From UBA2040 sp041674745 (lineage in GTDB: Bacteria > Bacteroidota > Bacteroidia > Flavobacteriales_D > Crocinitomicaceae): a stretch of DNA of 64,000 bases. Under the pieces are notes generated by a model. It had not been told where the DNA came from. It saw nothing but the letters and a program-made list of their open reading frames with translations, and did no database searches. Position 1 is the stretch's first letter. Each line of letters starts with the position of its first letter. The stretch is from the NCBI GenBank assembly GCA_041674745.1, contig JBAYVD010000005.1, positions 62,001 through 126,000 of the forward strand, given 5' to 3'. Position numbers and translations under genes: made by a program. Positions 35,734 through 43,777 of this stretch are shown here, piece by piece.

Positions 35734-36273
35734 ATGCCTTTCAATCGTTTAAATCATACTGTCCTCGGTGAAATTCGACCTCGGTTTTTCTTGAAAACCA
35801 CTACTAGTGTTGAAGAATGTCTGGATCATGTCGTGAAAAGTTTGAAAACCGAAGTAAATGTTTCAGGCATGCGCAGCGGTGAATTGATTTTTTTAAAAAC
35901 ACCCAAGCACAAGCAACATTACTGGTCACCAGAGATGACCGTTCGAATTGAAACCAACGAATACATTGATTACACCCGCGTTTGTTGTTTAATAGGCCCT
36001 CGACAAACGGTTTGGGTGATGTTTGCTTTCATTTATGCAGCCATCGCTGTGGCCACTTTGTTTGCTTCTATGTTTGGCTTTGTGCAGTACGCGCAATCGG
36101 GATATAGTCCGTGGCTATGGGTAATTCCAATAGGATTCGTGTTGGTTTCTTCGGCTTTCATCGTTGCGAAAATGGGGCAGAAAAAAGGTCGAGATCAAAT
36201 GTTGTATCTCGTCAGTTTTATTTACCACGCGCTGGATGAAATTGGACCAGTAGAACGAGCAGAAAATCGTTAG
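35734..36273 (+). CDS. Small membrane protein of unknown function (two helices)
   Basis: A 179-residue protein with no recognised family. Residues 1-88 are soluble (MPFNRLNHTVLGEIRPRFFLKTTTSVEECLDHVVKSL). Two hydrophobic helices follow (about 90-112, VWVMFAFIYAAIAVATLFASMF, and about 122-145, WLWVIPIGFVLVSSAFIVAKMG), then a short tail containing DQMLYLVSFIYHALDEIG. It stands alone, between the isoaspartyl peptidase (divergent) and arfB (convergent). An imperfect -7 (TATCTTCG) lies near 35707. No job can be assigned. Confidence 0.75.
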   Translation: MPFNRLNHTVLGEIRPRFFLKTTTSVEECLDHVVKSLKTEVNVSGMRSGELIFLKTPKHKQHYWSPEMTVRIETNEYIDYTRVCCLIGPRQTVWVMFAFIYAAIAVATLFASMFGFVQYAQSGYSPWLWVIPIGFVLVSSAFIVAKMGQKKGRDQMLYLVSFIYHALDEIGPVERAENR

Positions 36274-36322
36274 ATACCAGCTCCGTTTCCGTTAGTTCCC
36301 GAGACTCCGTTTTCAATTAAGA

Positions 36323-36730
36323 TTAATCAGGCGCTTGATTTCTGAGTTTTTTAATATCTCCACGGTGTTTTTTCGCTTTTAGTCTTCTTTCCTTTACGCT
36401 CTTAGAGATTTTTGTAGGTTTCCTTTTTTTCTGAATGATAAAGCAAGCTTCAATTAATTCTTGAAATTTCTTGATTGTCAACTGTTTGTTTCCCAATTGA
36501 CTTCTTTCCGATTGCGCTATTACTTGTAAAATTCCCTCTGCCGTGATTCTAGCACTTAATTTTTGTTCGATGATTTCTTTTTGTCGATCCGTTAAAATAG
36601 AAGAATTTCGCACGTCAAAATCCAATTCTACTTTCGTGGCTACTTTGTTCACATTTTGGCCCCCCGCTCCTCCACTTCGCGAAGTTTTAAAAGTGATTTC
36701 TGCAAGAAGTTGTTCGCCATTGGGTTTCAT
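36323..36730 (-). CDS. arfB: Alternative ribosome-rescue factor ArfB (peptidyl-tRNA hydrolase)
   Basis: A 135-residue protein with the release-factor catalytic loop GGAGGQNVNKVATKVEL (GGQ at 23-25) and a basic C-terminal tail rich in K and R (KKRKPTKISKSVKERRLKAKKHRGDIKKLRNQ). This is the ArfB/YaeJ/ICT1 family, which enters stalled ribosomes with its basic tail in the empty mRNA channel and hydrolyses peptidyl-tRNA. Size is normal (about 135-140). It lacks the codon-recognition domain of RF1/RF2, so it is not a broken release factor. Confidence 0.94.
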   Translation of the reverse strand: MKPNGEQLLAEITFKTSRSGGAGGQNVNKVATKVELDFDVRNSSILTDRQKEIIEQKLSARITAEGILQVIAQSERSQLGNKQLTIKKFQELIEACFIIQKKRKPTKISKSVKERRLKAKKHRGDIKKLRNQAPD

Positions 36731-36830
36731 GTAGTAAAAATACTGTAAATCATTGCAGGAAAATTATCTCTCGATTTTTTTCATCGATATTTGATTGGAA
36801 ATGTGATAGAAAGCGCCATGATTGTTCCAA

Positions 36831-36859
36831 TTGAATCTTCAATCATATTTGTATATTTG
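36831..36859 (+). promoter_or_regulatory. Promoter of the TonB-domain gene
   Basis: TTG at 36831-36833, an 18-base spacer and TATATTTG at 36852-36859 match the Bacteroidota form. The ATG at 36879 is 20 bases on, so the longer frame from 36822 is rejected. Confidence 0.55.
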
Positions 36860-36878
36860 TTTTCTAAATCTAACAGTC

Positions 36879-37310
36879 ATGAACTATTTAACCGGTATTT
36901 TCTTTTTGCTATTCAGTCAAATTTTACTCGCCCAAAATCAAGGTCCTCCTCCTCCACCCAAAGCAGCGAATGCTGGAACAATTGCAATTGAGGAACAAAT
37001 TATTGAATTTCCAGAAGTAGAGGCCGAATTCAAAGGTGGAATGAAGGGTTTACAAAACTACATCGCAAAAAACATTCGGTACCCAAAAGAAGCAATTGCG
37101 AATAATATTGAAGGCAAAGTTTACCTTGCTTTCACCATTGACGAGAAAGGAAAGGTGGGAAATATCGTTGTAGAAAGAGGAGCCGACCCAGCACTTGACA
37201 AAGAAGCCATTCGTGTCATCCGCCAAATGCCCAAATGGAAACCAGGGAAAATGAAAAACAAAAAGGTGAAAACACGCGTCCGATTGCCGATAAATTTCAC
37301 TTTGAATTAA
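36879..37310 (+). CDS. TonB C-terminal-domain protein
   Basis: From ATG 36879 the product is 143 residues with a signal peptide (MNYLTGIFFLLFSQILLAQ), a short proline run (GPPPPP) and a TonB C-terminal domain (about 55-143: FKGGMKGLQNYIAKNIRYPKEAIANNIEGKVYLAFTIDEKGKVGNIVVERG, ending MPKWKPGKMKNKKVKTRVRLPINFTLN). Unlike true TonB it has no retained N-terminal membrane anchor and is short, so it is a secreted or periplasmic protein with a TonB-type domain. Such proteins are frequent in Bacteroidota and mostly unassigned. It could interact with TonB-dependent receptors, but this is inference. Confidence 0.85.
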   Translation: MNYLTGIFFLLFSQILLAQNQGPPPPPKAANAGTIAIEEQIIEFPEVEAEFKGGMKGLQNYIAKNIRYPKEAIANNIEGKVYLAFTIDEKGKVGNIVVERGADPALDKEAIRVIRQMPKWKPGKMKNKKVKTRVRLPINFTLN

Positions 37311-37332
37311 AAACTTAAAAAATACGCTAAAC

Positions 37333-37362
37333 AAAAAAAAACAGCTCCGAAAGCTGGTTTTT
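37333..37362 (-). terminator. Terminator-like hairpin after the tRNA-Arg remnant
   Basis: CAGCT and AGCTG (37342-37346, 37352-37356) pair around CCGAA, with A- and T-runs outside and one mismatch at the stem base. It is a diverged copy of the perfect hairpin at 37474-37501, so tRNA and terminator were duplicated together. Confidence 0.6.
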
Positions 37363-37366
37363 AAAA

Positions 37367-37458
37367 TGGTGACCCCGACTCCCGATAGCTATCGGGACAA
37401 ACCTGTAACCCTCAGAGCCGAAATCTGATGCGTCTGCCGCGGCAGATTGCGCCTAGAA
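37367..37458 (-). pseudogene. Degenerate tRNA-Arg(TCG) copy with palindromes in the D and T loops
   Basis: The 3' acceptor strand with CCA, the first T-stem strand and the whole anticodon arm (loop TTTCGGC) are identical to the intact tRNA-Arg at 37506-37582. The T arm is interrupted by CCCGATAGCTATCGGG (about 37381-37396), a perfect palindrome, and the D loop by TCTGCCGCGGCAGA (about 37433-37446), another perfect palindrome. The 5' acceptor strand is unrecognisable. A normal tRNA fold is not possible as read, so this is called a pseudogene, although three hairpins around an intact anticodon loop could form. Confidence 0.7.
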
Positions 37459-37473
37459 AATTGATTGAAACAA

Positions 37474-37501
37474 AAAAACCAGCTCCGAAAAGCTGGTTTT
37501 T
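37474..37501 (-). terminator. Intrinsic terminator of tRNA-Arg
   Basis: AAAAACCAGCT (37474-37484), loop CCGAAA, and AGCTGGTTTTT (37491-37501) form a perfect 11-base-pair stem 5 bases beyond the tRNA 3' end on the minus strand. Confidence 0.85.
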
Positions 37502-37505
37502 AAAA

Positions 37506-37582
37506 TGGTGACCCCGACAGGATTCAAACCTGTAACCCTCAGAGCCGAAATCTGATGCGCTATTCAGTTGCGCCACGGAGCC
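37506..37582 (-). tRNA. tRNA-Arg (anticodon TCG)
   Basis: Reading the minus strand, the 7-base acceptor stem GGCTCCG pairs with CGGGGTC (two G-T pairs). The D stem is GCGC/GCGC, the anticodon stem TCAGA/TCTGA with loop TTTCGGC gives anticodon TCG, the variable loop has 5 bases, and the T stem ACAGG/CCTGT has loop TTTGAAT. Discriminator A and an encoded CCA end at 37506. The fold is complete with no bad pair. Anticodon UCG reads CGA and probably other CGN codons. The gene is preceded on its strand by two tandem copies of its own first 17 bases. Confidence 0.93.
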
Positions 37583-37692
37583 TTTTTTGGCGATTGGGTG
37601 CAACTAAATCTTTTTAAAGAAGTTGCGCCACGGAGCCTTTTTTGGCGATTGGGTGCAACTAAATCTCTTTAGAGAAGTTGCGCCACGGAGCC
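37566..37692. repeat. Tandem 55-base repeats carrying the tRNA-Arg 5' end
   Basis: AGTTGCGCCACGGAGCC, the complement of the first 17 tRNA bases, occurs at 37566-37582, 37621-37637 and 37676-37692, exactly 55 bases apart. The 38-base spacers are nearly identical. Read on the minus strand each spacer folds as GCAACT...AGTTGC with an inner stem: TCTCT/AGAGA in one copy and TCTTT/AAAGA in the other, a compensating C-G to T-A change. The stretch 37583-37821 has no other gene. Confidence 0.85.
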
Positions 37693-37821
37693 TTTTGCTG
37701 GTGCAAAAATAACCAATGCATCCGAAATACAGGAAATCTATTGAAGTTTTTCTCGAATTATCGGTAGAATAAAAATAAATTTGGGCTTTTGGCGTTATTT
37801 TGCCACTGTAACTTTCTTTGC

Positions 37822-40191
37822 GTGATTGGTAAAACAAAAATTTCTTTTCTACAATTCAAGCAAATTGCCTGGATGGCACTTGCCCTTTTTCTAATCCAAC
37901 CCTTTCAATCCATTGGTCAATCTGCCATGGGAGAATGGACATTGCACGTTCCGGCTCGCGAAGCGTTAGGCGTTGTGGCGCACAACAAAAAAGTGTATGC
38001 GGCATTTTTAAGTGGCGTTTTGCTTTACGACGAAGAAACCAAAGAAAAATCCTTACTCACCTCTGTCAATGCCCTTTCGGATGTAGCGGTTTCCACCATT
38101 GGTTACGAGCCTATTTCTGGAACGGTCATCGTTGGATACGAAAACGGAAATCTGGATTTATTGACCGACAACCGCACGGATAACATTCCTTTCATCAAAC
38201 TATCTTCGTTACAAGGTTTAAAAACCATTCTCCGCATCGTTTGTCGAAACGGCAAAGTATACGCCGCAACGGGTTTTGGAATAGTTGTTATCGATCCGGT
38301 AAAACGAGAAGTAAAAGAAACGTATTACCCCACTGAGACCAACGACGCCATTCAAGACATCGCTTTTTTAGGAGACACTATTTTTGCTTTGACCAACAAC
38401 AAAATGTGCTGGGCAAAAATCAACAATCCTGCCTTAGCCGATTACAATCAATGGACGGTGGACAACCGCGTGCCAAACAATGCTGTCAGTACTTATAAAG
38501 ACATTGAAATCATAAACAACGACTTTTTCCTTTCCACCCATGATGACGCGTACAGCACCGACACCATTTATACGATTCAAGCATCCGGCATCGTTCCCTT
38601 GGTTTATCCAACTACTGGTTTGGAATTGAACTCCCTCAGTAACACCAATAATCACTTGACAATCAACACAGATGGTGGAGTATTCATTTACAACGACAAT
38701 TTGGATGGATATAGTTTTGGATACAACGTTTATCCATTTGGAAGTTATGTAAATGCCACAAGTAGTTATATGCATGGTACGGATTTGTATATTGCGGATC
38801 GTGTATCTGGATTGACAAAACTCGGTAATGACTTTAGTTTAGTCTCCCTCTCCTTTGACGGACCACCCAAAAACAGTTTTTATGCCATGGATTGGTACAA
38901 AGGAAAGTTAGCCGTAGCGGGCGGCGGATTAAACGGTAAGAAATATACATTTAATAATTCCGGTTGCTATACGCTGGAGGACGGAAAATGGGATTTGTAT
39001 GCGCGTGAAGTTATCAAAACGTGGGATACAGCAAATCTATACGATTGTTTGGCTCTGAGCATCAATCCCACGAACCCAGATGAATTTGCGATTGGAACCT
39101 ACTCTGATGTTCCTTTGAGTACAATTACCAAGGACAAAGTGGTGACCAATTTATTTGACAACTCCAATTCGCCTATCGCTTTGACGAGTCTCGGGAACGG
39201 TCACGCTTTTATTTCCGATGTAAAATACGACGAGGAAGGCAATTTGTGGATGGTAAATGGCTATTGCGATAAAGTTTTAAAGGTTTTTACGGCCAACAAA
39301 GATTGGTACAGCTTTGATTTGGGCAGTAGCTCTTACAATGGTTATACGGGTAAAATGGCGATTGACTACAACAAAAATGTTTGGTTGAGTGTGGATGGTA
39401 AAGGATTATTTGGATTCGACCATGCTGGAACGATAGACAATCCATCCGATGACCGTATCCGGCAGATCGTAAAAAGTGATTTGTCAGAAAACTTACCGTC
39501 CAATTCCGTGCGGGCCATCGCAGTAGATTTTGACAATGAAATTTGGATAGGAACGGATGAAGGTTTTGCCATTATTTACAACAGCGAAAGCGTTTTTTCC
39601 TCTTCCACTCCACAATATGTTCCCCAAAGGATTAAAGTTGATTTTGAAGGAAATGTCGAATATCTTTTGGGCTCAACAGCCATCAACGATATTGAAGTAG
39701 ATGGAGGAAATCGCAAATGGATGGCTACCGATGGTGCCGGTGTTTTCTTGCTTTCACCAGATGGGTTGACAGTATTAGCCAACTACACGGTTGAAAATTC
39801 GGATTTAATTTCCAATTCGGTCATGGATTTGGAAATAAACCACACAACAGGGGAAGTATACATGGTTACGGACAAAGGGTTGATTTCGCTTCGGACTGAC
39901 GCATCTTACGAAGACGCCGAATATTCAGATGTTCGCGTATTCCCAAATCCTGTTCAACCTGATTTTAGTGGAGTAATTACGATTCAAGGCATTCGCTACA
40001 ATTCGGATGTAAAAATTACAGACATGGGTGGAAACTTGGTATACAAAACAACCAGCAATGGTGGCACAGCGATTTGGAATGGTAAAACCTTGAATGGTGA
40101 AAAAGTAGCTTCAGGCGTTTACCTTATTTGGACGGCCGCGAATGACGGCAAAGGACGTAAAGTAGGCAAAGTGGCGATTATCAACGAATAG
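37822..40191 (+). CDS. porZ: PorZ-like T9SS-associated beta-propeller surface protein
   Basis: About 789 residues. Most of the protein is beta-propeller repeats of the two-component-regulator-propeller kind (for example TIGYEPISGTVIVGYENGNLDLL, AVDFDNEIWIGTDEGFAIIYN, DVEGGNRKWMATDGAGVFLLS-type units). The last ~85 residues (VFPNPVQPDFSGVITIQ...GVYLIWTAANDGKGRKVGKVAIINE) form a T9SS type A-like domain. The layout is that of PorZ, the T9SS surface component that supplies anionic LPS for cargo attachment, and the gene sits 2 bases before recO, an arrangement I recall from Bacteroidota. The start is uncertain: GTG 37822 gives a lysine-containing signal peptide (IGKTKISFLQFKQIAWMALALFLIQPFQSIGQ), ATG 37873 a short one. 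Confidence 0.75.
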   Translation: MIGKTKISFLQFKQIAWMALALFLIQPFQSIGQSAMGEWTLHVPAREALGVVAHNKKVYAAFLSGVLLYDEETKEKSLLTSVNALSDVAVSTIGYEPISGTVIVGYENGNLDLLTDNRTDNIPFIKLSSLQGLKTILRIVCRNGKVYAATGFGIVVIDPVKREVKETYYPTETNDAIQDIAFLGDTIFALTNNKMCWAKINNPALADYNQWTVDNRVPNNAVSTYKDIEIINNDFFLSTHDDAYSTDTIYTIQASGIVPLVYPTTGLELNSLSNTNNHLTINTDGGVFIYNDNLDGYSFGYNVYPFGSYVNATSSYMHGTDLYIADRVSGLTKLGNDFSLVSLSFDGPPKNSFYAMDWYKGKLAVAGGGLNGKKYTFNNSGCYTLEDGKWDLYAREVIKTWDTANLYDCLALSINPTNPDEFAIGTYSDVPLSTITKDKVVTNLFDNSNSPIALTSLGNGHAFISDVKYDEEGNLWMVNGYCDKVLKVFTANKDWYSFDLGSSSYNGYTGKMAIDYNKNVWLSVDGKGLFGFDHAGTIDNPSDDRIRQIVKSDLSENLPSNSVRAIAVDFDNEIWIGTDEGFAIIYNSESVFSSSTPQYVPQRIKVDFEGNVEYLLGSTAINDIEVDGGNRKWMATDGAGVFLLSPDGLTVLANYTVENSDLISNSVMDLEINHTTGEVYMVTDKGLISLRTDASYEDAEYSDVRVFPNPVQPDFSGVITIQGIRYNSDVKITDMGGNLVYKTTSNGGTAIWNGKTLNGEKVASGVYLIWTAANDGKGRKVGKVAIINE

Positions 40192-40193
40192 AA

Positions 40194-40883
40194 ATGAAAG
40201 AAAATGACATCGGCATATTTCTTCACCGAACTTCGTATGCTGAATCCAGCGCAATTGTCAGTTATTTCACGCGAAATCACGGATTTCAAAAATTTATTTT
40301 CCGTGGTGCCAAGAAAAAATCCAGTCATCTTTTTCCCTTAAACATTCAAGAAATTATTTCGTATCGTCGACCGGAAAGTGACTTAGGCAATTTGAATTCG
40401 GCGGAATCAACGATGGAAGTTCAAAATGTGCCGTTCGACCCCGTTCGTTCGAGCATTGCCTACTTTCTGGCTGAAATTCTTCAAAAATGTTTAACGCATA
40501 CGGAACGTGATGAACGTTTATTTTCGTTTCTGCACCAACAGATTCTGTTGTTGGATCAAATTGAAAATCTGTCCCTATTTCCCAGTAATTTTTTAATTCA
40601 ATTGACTTTTCATTTGGGAATTGAACCGCAGATTGTCGACGAAAACTGTAATACCTTTCTACTGGCTGAAGGAGAATTTGTGTACGCCAACTCGCCCGAC
40701 CCTCATTGTTCAAACGCGGCCACGGAGGTTATTTTATCGCTGCTTCGAGGCAATGCGCCAAATGTTACCCATTCCACTCGGAAAGAGGTGCTAAACGCGC
40801 TCATTTTGTACTACAAATTGCACATTGAAAATTTTGGAAATTTAAAAACAAAAGATATCGTGGAGGCGATCTTAGGTTCATAA
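40194..40883 (+). CDS. recO: DNA repair protein RecO
   Basis: A 229-residue protein with the N-terminal OB fold of RecO (GIFLHRTSYAESSAIVSYFTRNHGFQKFIFRGAKKK) and the helical C-terminal part (FLAEILQKCLTHTERDERLFSFLHQQ). RecO loads RecA on SSB-coated DNA in the RecFOR pathway. The zinc-binding cysteines of some RecO proteins are not evident, which is common in Bacteroidota. It follows porZ by 2 bases, suggesting a shared transcript, and is followed by a strong terminator. Confidence 0.92.
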   Translation: MKENDIGIFLHRTSYAESSAIVSYFTRNHGFQKFIFRGAKKKSSHLFPLNIQEIISYRRPESDLGNLNSAESTMEVQNVPFDPVRSSIAYFLAEILQKCLTHTERDERLFSFLHQQILLLDQIENLSLFPSNFLIQLTFHLGIEPQIVDENCNTFLLAEGEFVYANSPDPHCSNAATEVILSLLRGNAPNVTHSTRKEVLNALILYYKLHIENFGNLKTKDIVEAILGS

Positions 40884-40912
40884 AAAAAGTCATTCCCGCG
40901 GAATGACTTTTA
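40884..40912. terminator. Intrinsic terminator between recO and the opposing lipoprotein gene
   Basis: AAAAGTCATTCC (40885-40896), loop CGC and GGAATGACTTTT (40900-40911) form a perfect 12-base-pair stem with A and T flanks, able to work in both directions. Confidence 0.9.
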
Positions 40913-40955
40913 CAAATGCAAGCTGAGAGCCATATTCGTTAAACAAAATGCTCCA

Positions 40956-42692
40956 TCATCGTCGTGGAGCTTTTATAAAGATAGTCGATAAATCCAAAAT
41001 CTCCATCGGATTTGGAATAAAATTTTTGACTTTCACATTCACCAAAACAATCAAATCGTCCGTCAATATGGGCATACAAACGGCGTCATCCACCACTTTT
41101 TGATCGGCGATGACGAAAAATTGGTTGCGAATCATTTCATTTTGTTCCTTGATGGCTTGATCCAAAATATCATCAAATTCAGCACTTCGGTAATGGAAAC
41201 TATTGACAGGATTATTTTTACCAATATTCCGACTATAAAAAAGGCTCAAGAAGTTTTCTGGATAGGCATAATCCGCAATCCAACCCGCACGCCAAATTTT
41301 TGCAGTCCCATTTTCTATGGCTCTGTCCCGCTCACCAATGGTACACAATTCAATGCCCAAATCAATGCCTAAATTCCGTTTGATTTGATCCACAATGCCG
41401 AGTGTCATTTTGTGTGCTGGCGAATTTTCTTGGGCATTCACATATATTTCCACTTTTGGAAAACCTCGCCCGCCAGGATATCCTGCTTCAGCTAATAATT
41501 TTTGGGCTACAATCGTGTCATACGGCAGAGGTTTTACATCATCGTTTGGATAAAAGTCGAGCGGAGGTATAAAACCATGTTCTGCAGGCCAACCTTCACC
41601 GCTCAACCAATTGTTGACCAATTCGGATCGATTCACGGCCATATTGAAAGCTTTGCGTACGCGCACATCTCTAAATTCTCTGCTTTCATTCGCAAAACCT
41701 ATATAGGTAATACTCATGCTGGGTTCCGAATGCACTTTGTGGATGACATTTTCCCCTTTCTGCGCATCCTGCAAGGAACCTAAAATGTAATCGATTTGCT
41801 CCACGGGAATATTCAAGACGAGATCAATTTTCTCGTTTCTGAAATTTTCCAATTCTTCTTTTTTCCCTTTGGAATACGTCATTTCTACGCCGTCCAAATA
41901 AGGCAACGCATTTCCCAATTTGTCCTTCCGCCAATACTTATCGAATCTTTTGAGCGAAATTTTTTCATTGGTGACCGACTCCAAAATAAACGGACCCGTG
42001 CCAACAGGATGAGTTAGTATTTCTTTTCCATACATTTCTATGGCTTCACGTGGCACCATAGACAGGCTATTATGCGACAGTATTTTTTCGAATCCAGAAA
42101 AAGCTTCTTCCAATTCTATGCTCACAGTGGAATCGCTGAGCACTTTAATCCCACTGACACCGGACCGCGTTAATTTGGTTTTCGTTTTCGCATTATATTG
42201 TCGTGCTCCTTTGATTTTGTTGAGCAACAAATAACTGGCTTTGTTGATTTCGAGTCCAGAACAAGCCAAATCCAAAGAATATTTTACGTCCTCCACTGTT
42301 AATTTCCGCGGTGTTTCCCCAAAACATGGGTCTGGATGAAAGTATACGTCTTTGCGAATTTTGAGCGTGTACACATCTCCATTTTCAGAAACTTCAAACG
42401 ACTTTGCAATGTTTGGAATTGTGCGCATGGTGCGCATATCCGTTTTCAACAAGGGCTCATACATTTGGCAAGTGATGTTTCTAGCATACGAATTGGTCGT
42501 CGCCAATGGAAAAAGAATATCAACTTTTTCGGGGGATTGAAACTTTAAAATGCTCCCGTAAATTACATCTCCTTTTGCATTTCGGTTGAGCGTATTTTCC
42601 ACAACAGGGTCCTGACAAGATGAAAATACCACCGCGACCAATAGCCATAAATATGTAAAGGAAATCGGTTTCATTTTGGATTTTTGTTCCAT
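40956..42692 (-). CDS. Family 5 solute-binding lipoprotein (peptide/nickel ABC transporter type)
   Basis: A 578-residue lipoprotein: the signal ends in VVFSSC followed by QDPVVENTL. The fold of DppA/OppA-type binding proteins is seen in YEPLLKTDMRTMRTIPNIAKSFEVSENGDVYTLKIRKDVYFHPDPCFG (the typical SEDGLTYTFTLRDDVKFHDG segment), SHNSLSMVPREAIEMYG, HPVGTGPFILES and RVRKAFNMAVNRSELVN. It should bind oligopeptides or another small ligand on the periplasmic side for an ABC importer, but no permease or ATPase gene is near. It is 26 bases downstream of trpS start side (trpS lies upstream on the same strand). A second ATG at 42674 is possible. Confidence 0.9.
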   Translation of the reverse strand: MEQKSKMKPISFTYLWLLVAVVFSSCQDPVVENTLNRNAKGDVIYGSILKFQSPEKVDILFPLATTNSYARNITCQMYEPLLKTDMRTMRTIPNIAKSFEVSENGDVYTLKIRKDVYFHPDPCFGETPRKLTVEDVKYSLDLACSGLEINKASYLLLNKIKGARQYNAKTKTKLTRSGVSGIKVLSDSTVSIELEEAFSGFEKILSHNSLSMVPREAIEMYGKEILTHPVGTGPFILESVTNEKISLKRFDKYWRKDKLGNALPYLDGVEMTYSKGKKEELENFRNEKIDLVLNIPVEQIDYILGSLQDAQKGENVIHKVHSEPSMSITYIGFANESREFRDVRVRKAFNMAVNRSELVNNWLSGEGWPAEHGFIPPLDFYPNDDVKPLPYDTIVAQKLLAEAGYPGGRGFPKVEIYVNAQENSPAHKMTLGIVDQIKRNLGIDLGIELCTIGERDRAIENGTAKIWRAGWIADYAYPENFLSLFYSRNIGKNNPVNSFHYRSAEFDDILDQAIKEQNEMIRNQFFVIADQKVVDDAVCMPILTDDLIVLVNVKVKNFIPNPMEILDLSTIFIKAPRR

Positions 42693-42718
42693 ACGAAGTT
42701 AAGAAATTCCGTGTCTTA

Positions 42719-43687
42719 TCAATAACCTAGCTTTTCACGGGTGCGCTTTAATACCTCTTGTGCAATGATTCTCGCTTTCGCTGAACCTATGGCCAACGCG
42801 TCATCGATTTCGTGTTTGTTGTTCATCAAATAGGCATAGCGTGCTCGTGCAGAATGGAATTTTTCCAAAATCAAATCATACAACGCTTGTTTTGCATGTC
42901 CGTAGCCGTATCCGCCAGCCAAATAATTTTGACGCATAGTTTCGACTTGAACCGGAGAACCCAACAAACGGTACAAAGCAAACACATTGCACGTTTCAGG
43001 ATCTTTAACATCTTCCAATTCTTTGCTATCCGTTTGAATGGCCATAATTTGTTTGCGTAGAGGTTTGTCTTCCAGGAAAATATTAATGAAGTTATTTCTG
43101 GATTTACTCATTTTTTCACCATCAGTTCCAGGAACAATTTGGGTGTTCTCGTCAATTCTGGCTTCTGGTATTACAAAGTTTTCTCCCATTTGCAAATTGA
43201 ATTTGGTCGCCACATCGCGGGTAATTTCCAAATGTTGCAATTGATCTTTACCAACAGGAACAAATTCAGCATCGTACAACAAAATATCCGCCGCCATCAA
43301 AATTGGGTAGTTGAATAAAGCGCCATTCACGTCTGATAAACGATCAGCTTTGTCTTTGAAGCTATGTGCCAAGGTCATCCGCTGAAAAGGAAAGAAACTC
43401 AACAAATACCACATCAATTCCGTTACTTCAGGAATGTCACTTTGTCTATAAAATACCGTTCGGTTCACATCCAATCCACAAGCCAACCAAACGGCCGCCG
43501 TCGAATAGGTGTTTTCACGCAAAACTTCTCGGTCTTTTATTTGAGTCAAGGAATGCAAATCAGCGATGAATAAAAAAGAATCGTTCGCCGAATTTTCCGC
43601 CATTTCGATAGCTGGTAAAATGGCGCCCAATAGATTTCCCAAATGGGGTGTTCCCGTGCTTTGTACTCCTGTTAATATGCGTGACAT
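42719..43687 (-). CDS. trpS: Tryptophanyl-tRNA synthetase
   Basis: A 322-residue class I synthetase. The HIGH-like motif is TGTPHLGNLLGA (residues 11-22), the second signature is GEKMSKSRNN (KMSKS near 193-201), and ILYDAEFVPVGKDQLQHLEITRDVATKFN is the usual tryptophanyl-adenylate region. It charges tRNA-Trp. Its length (about 320-330) is normal. A TAATTTTG -7 box lies upstream at 43712-43705 on the minus strand, and the gene is divergent from plsC. Confidence 0.97.
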   Translation of the reverse strand: MSRILTGVQSTGTPHLGNLLGAILPAIEMAENSANDSFLFIADLHSLTQIKDREVLRENTYSTAAVWLACGLDVNRTVFYRQSDIPEVTELMWYLLSFFPFQRMTLAHSFKDKADRLSDVNGALFNYPILMAADILLYDAEFVPVGKDQLQHLEITRDVATKFNLQMGENFVIPEARIDENTQIVPGTDGEKMSKSRNNFINIFLEDKPLRKQIMAIQTDSKELEDVKDPETCNVFALYRLLGSPVQVETMRQNYLAGGYGYGHAKQALYDLILEKFHSARARYAYLMNNKHEIDDALAIGSAKARIIAQEVLKRTREKLGY

Positions 43688-43704
43688 GCTTTTTATTTTT
43701 CTCC

Positions 43705-43732
43705 CAAAATTACGATTTTCATCCTATTTTTG
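43705..43732. promoter_or_regulatory. Divergent -7 elements for trpS and plsC
   Basis: The minus strand reads TAATTTTG at 43712-43705, 18 bases before the trpS ATG. The plus strand reads TATTTTTG at 43725-43732, 45 bases before the plsC ATG. A second plus-strand TATTTTTG occurs at 43765-43772. None has a clear -33 partner. Confidence 0.45.
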
Positions 43733-43777
43733 AAGACTCCGCTGATTTCGGGACAAGATTTGGTTATTTTTGAACAA

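Noticed and set aside
37566..37692. CRISPR array
   Set aside because: The regular 55-base spacing looks array-like, but the repeats are the tRNA 5' end and the spacers are nearly identical to each other; no cas gene is present.
37604..37837. 77-codon minus-strand frame over the tRNA repeats
   Set aside because: It reads through the repeats and the PorZ start region and encodes low-complexity sequence; it is a by-product of the repeats.
41398..41420. GTGTCATTTTGTGTG resembling the operator dyad
   Set aside because: Only the left half matches; it lies within the solute-binding lipoprotein gene, far from a promoter, and has no link to glucan genes.
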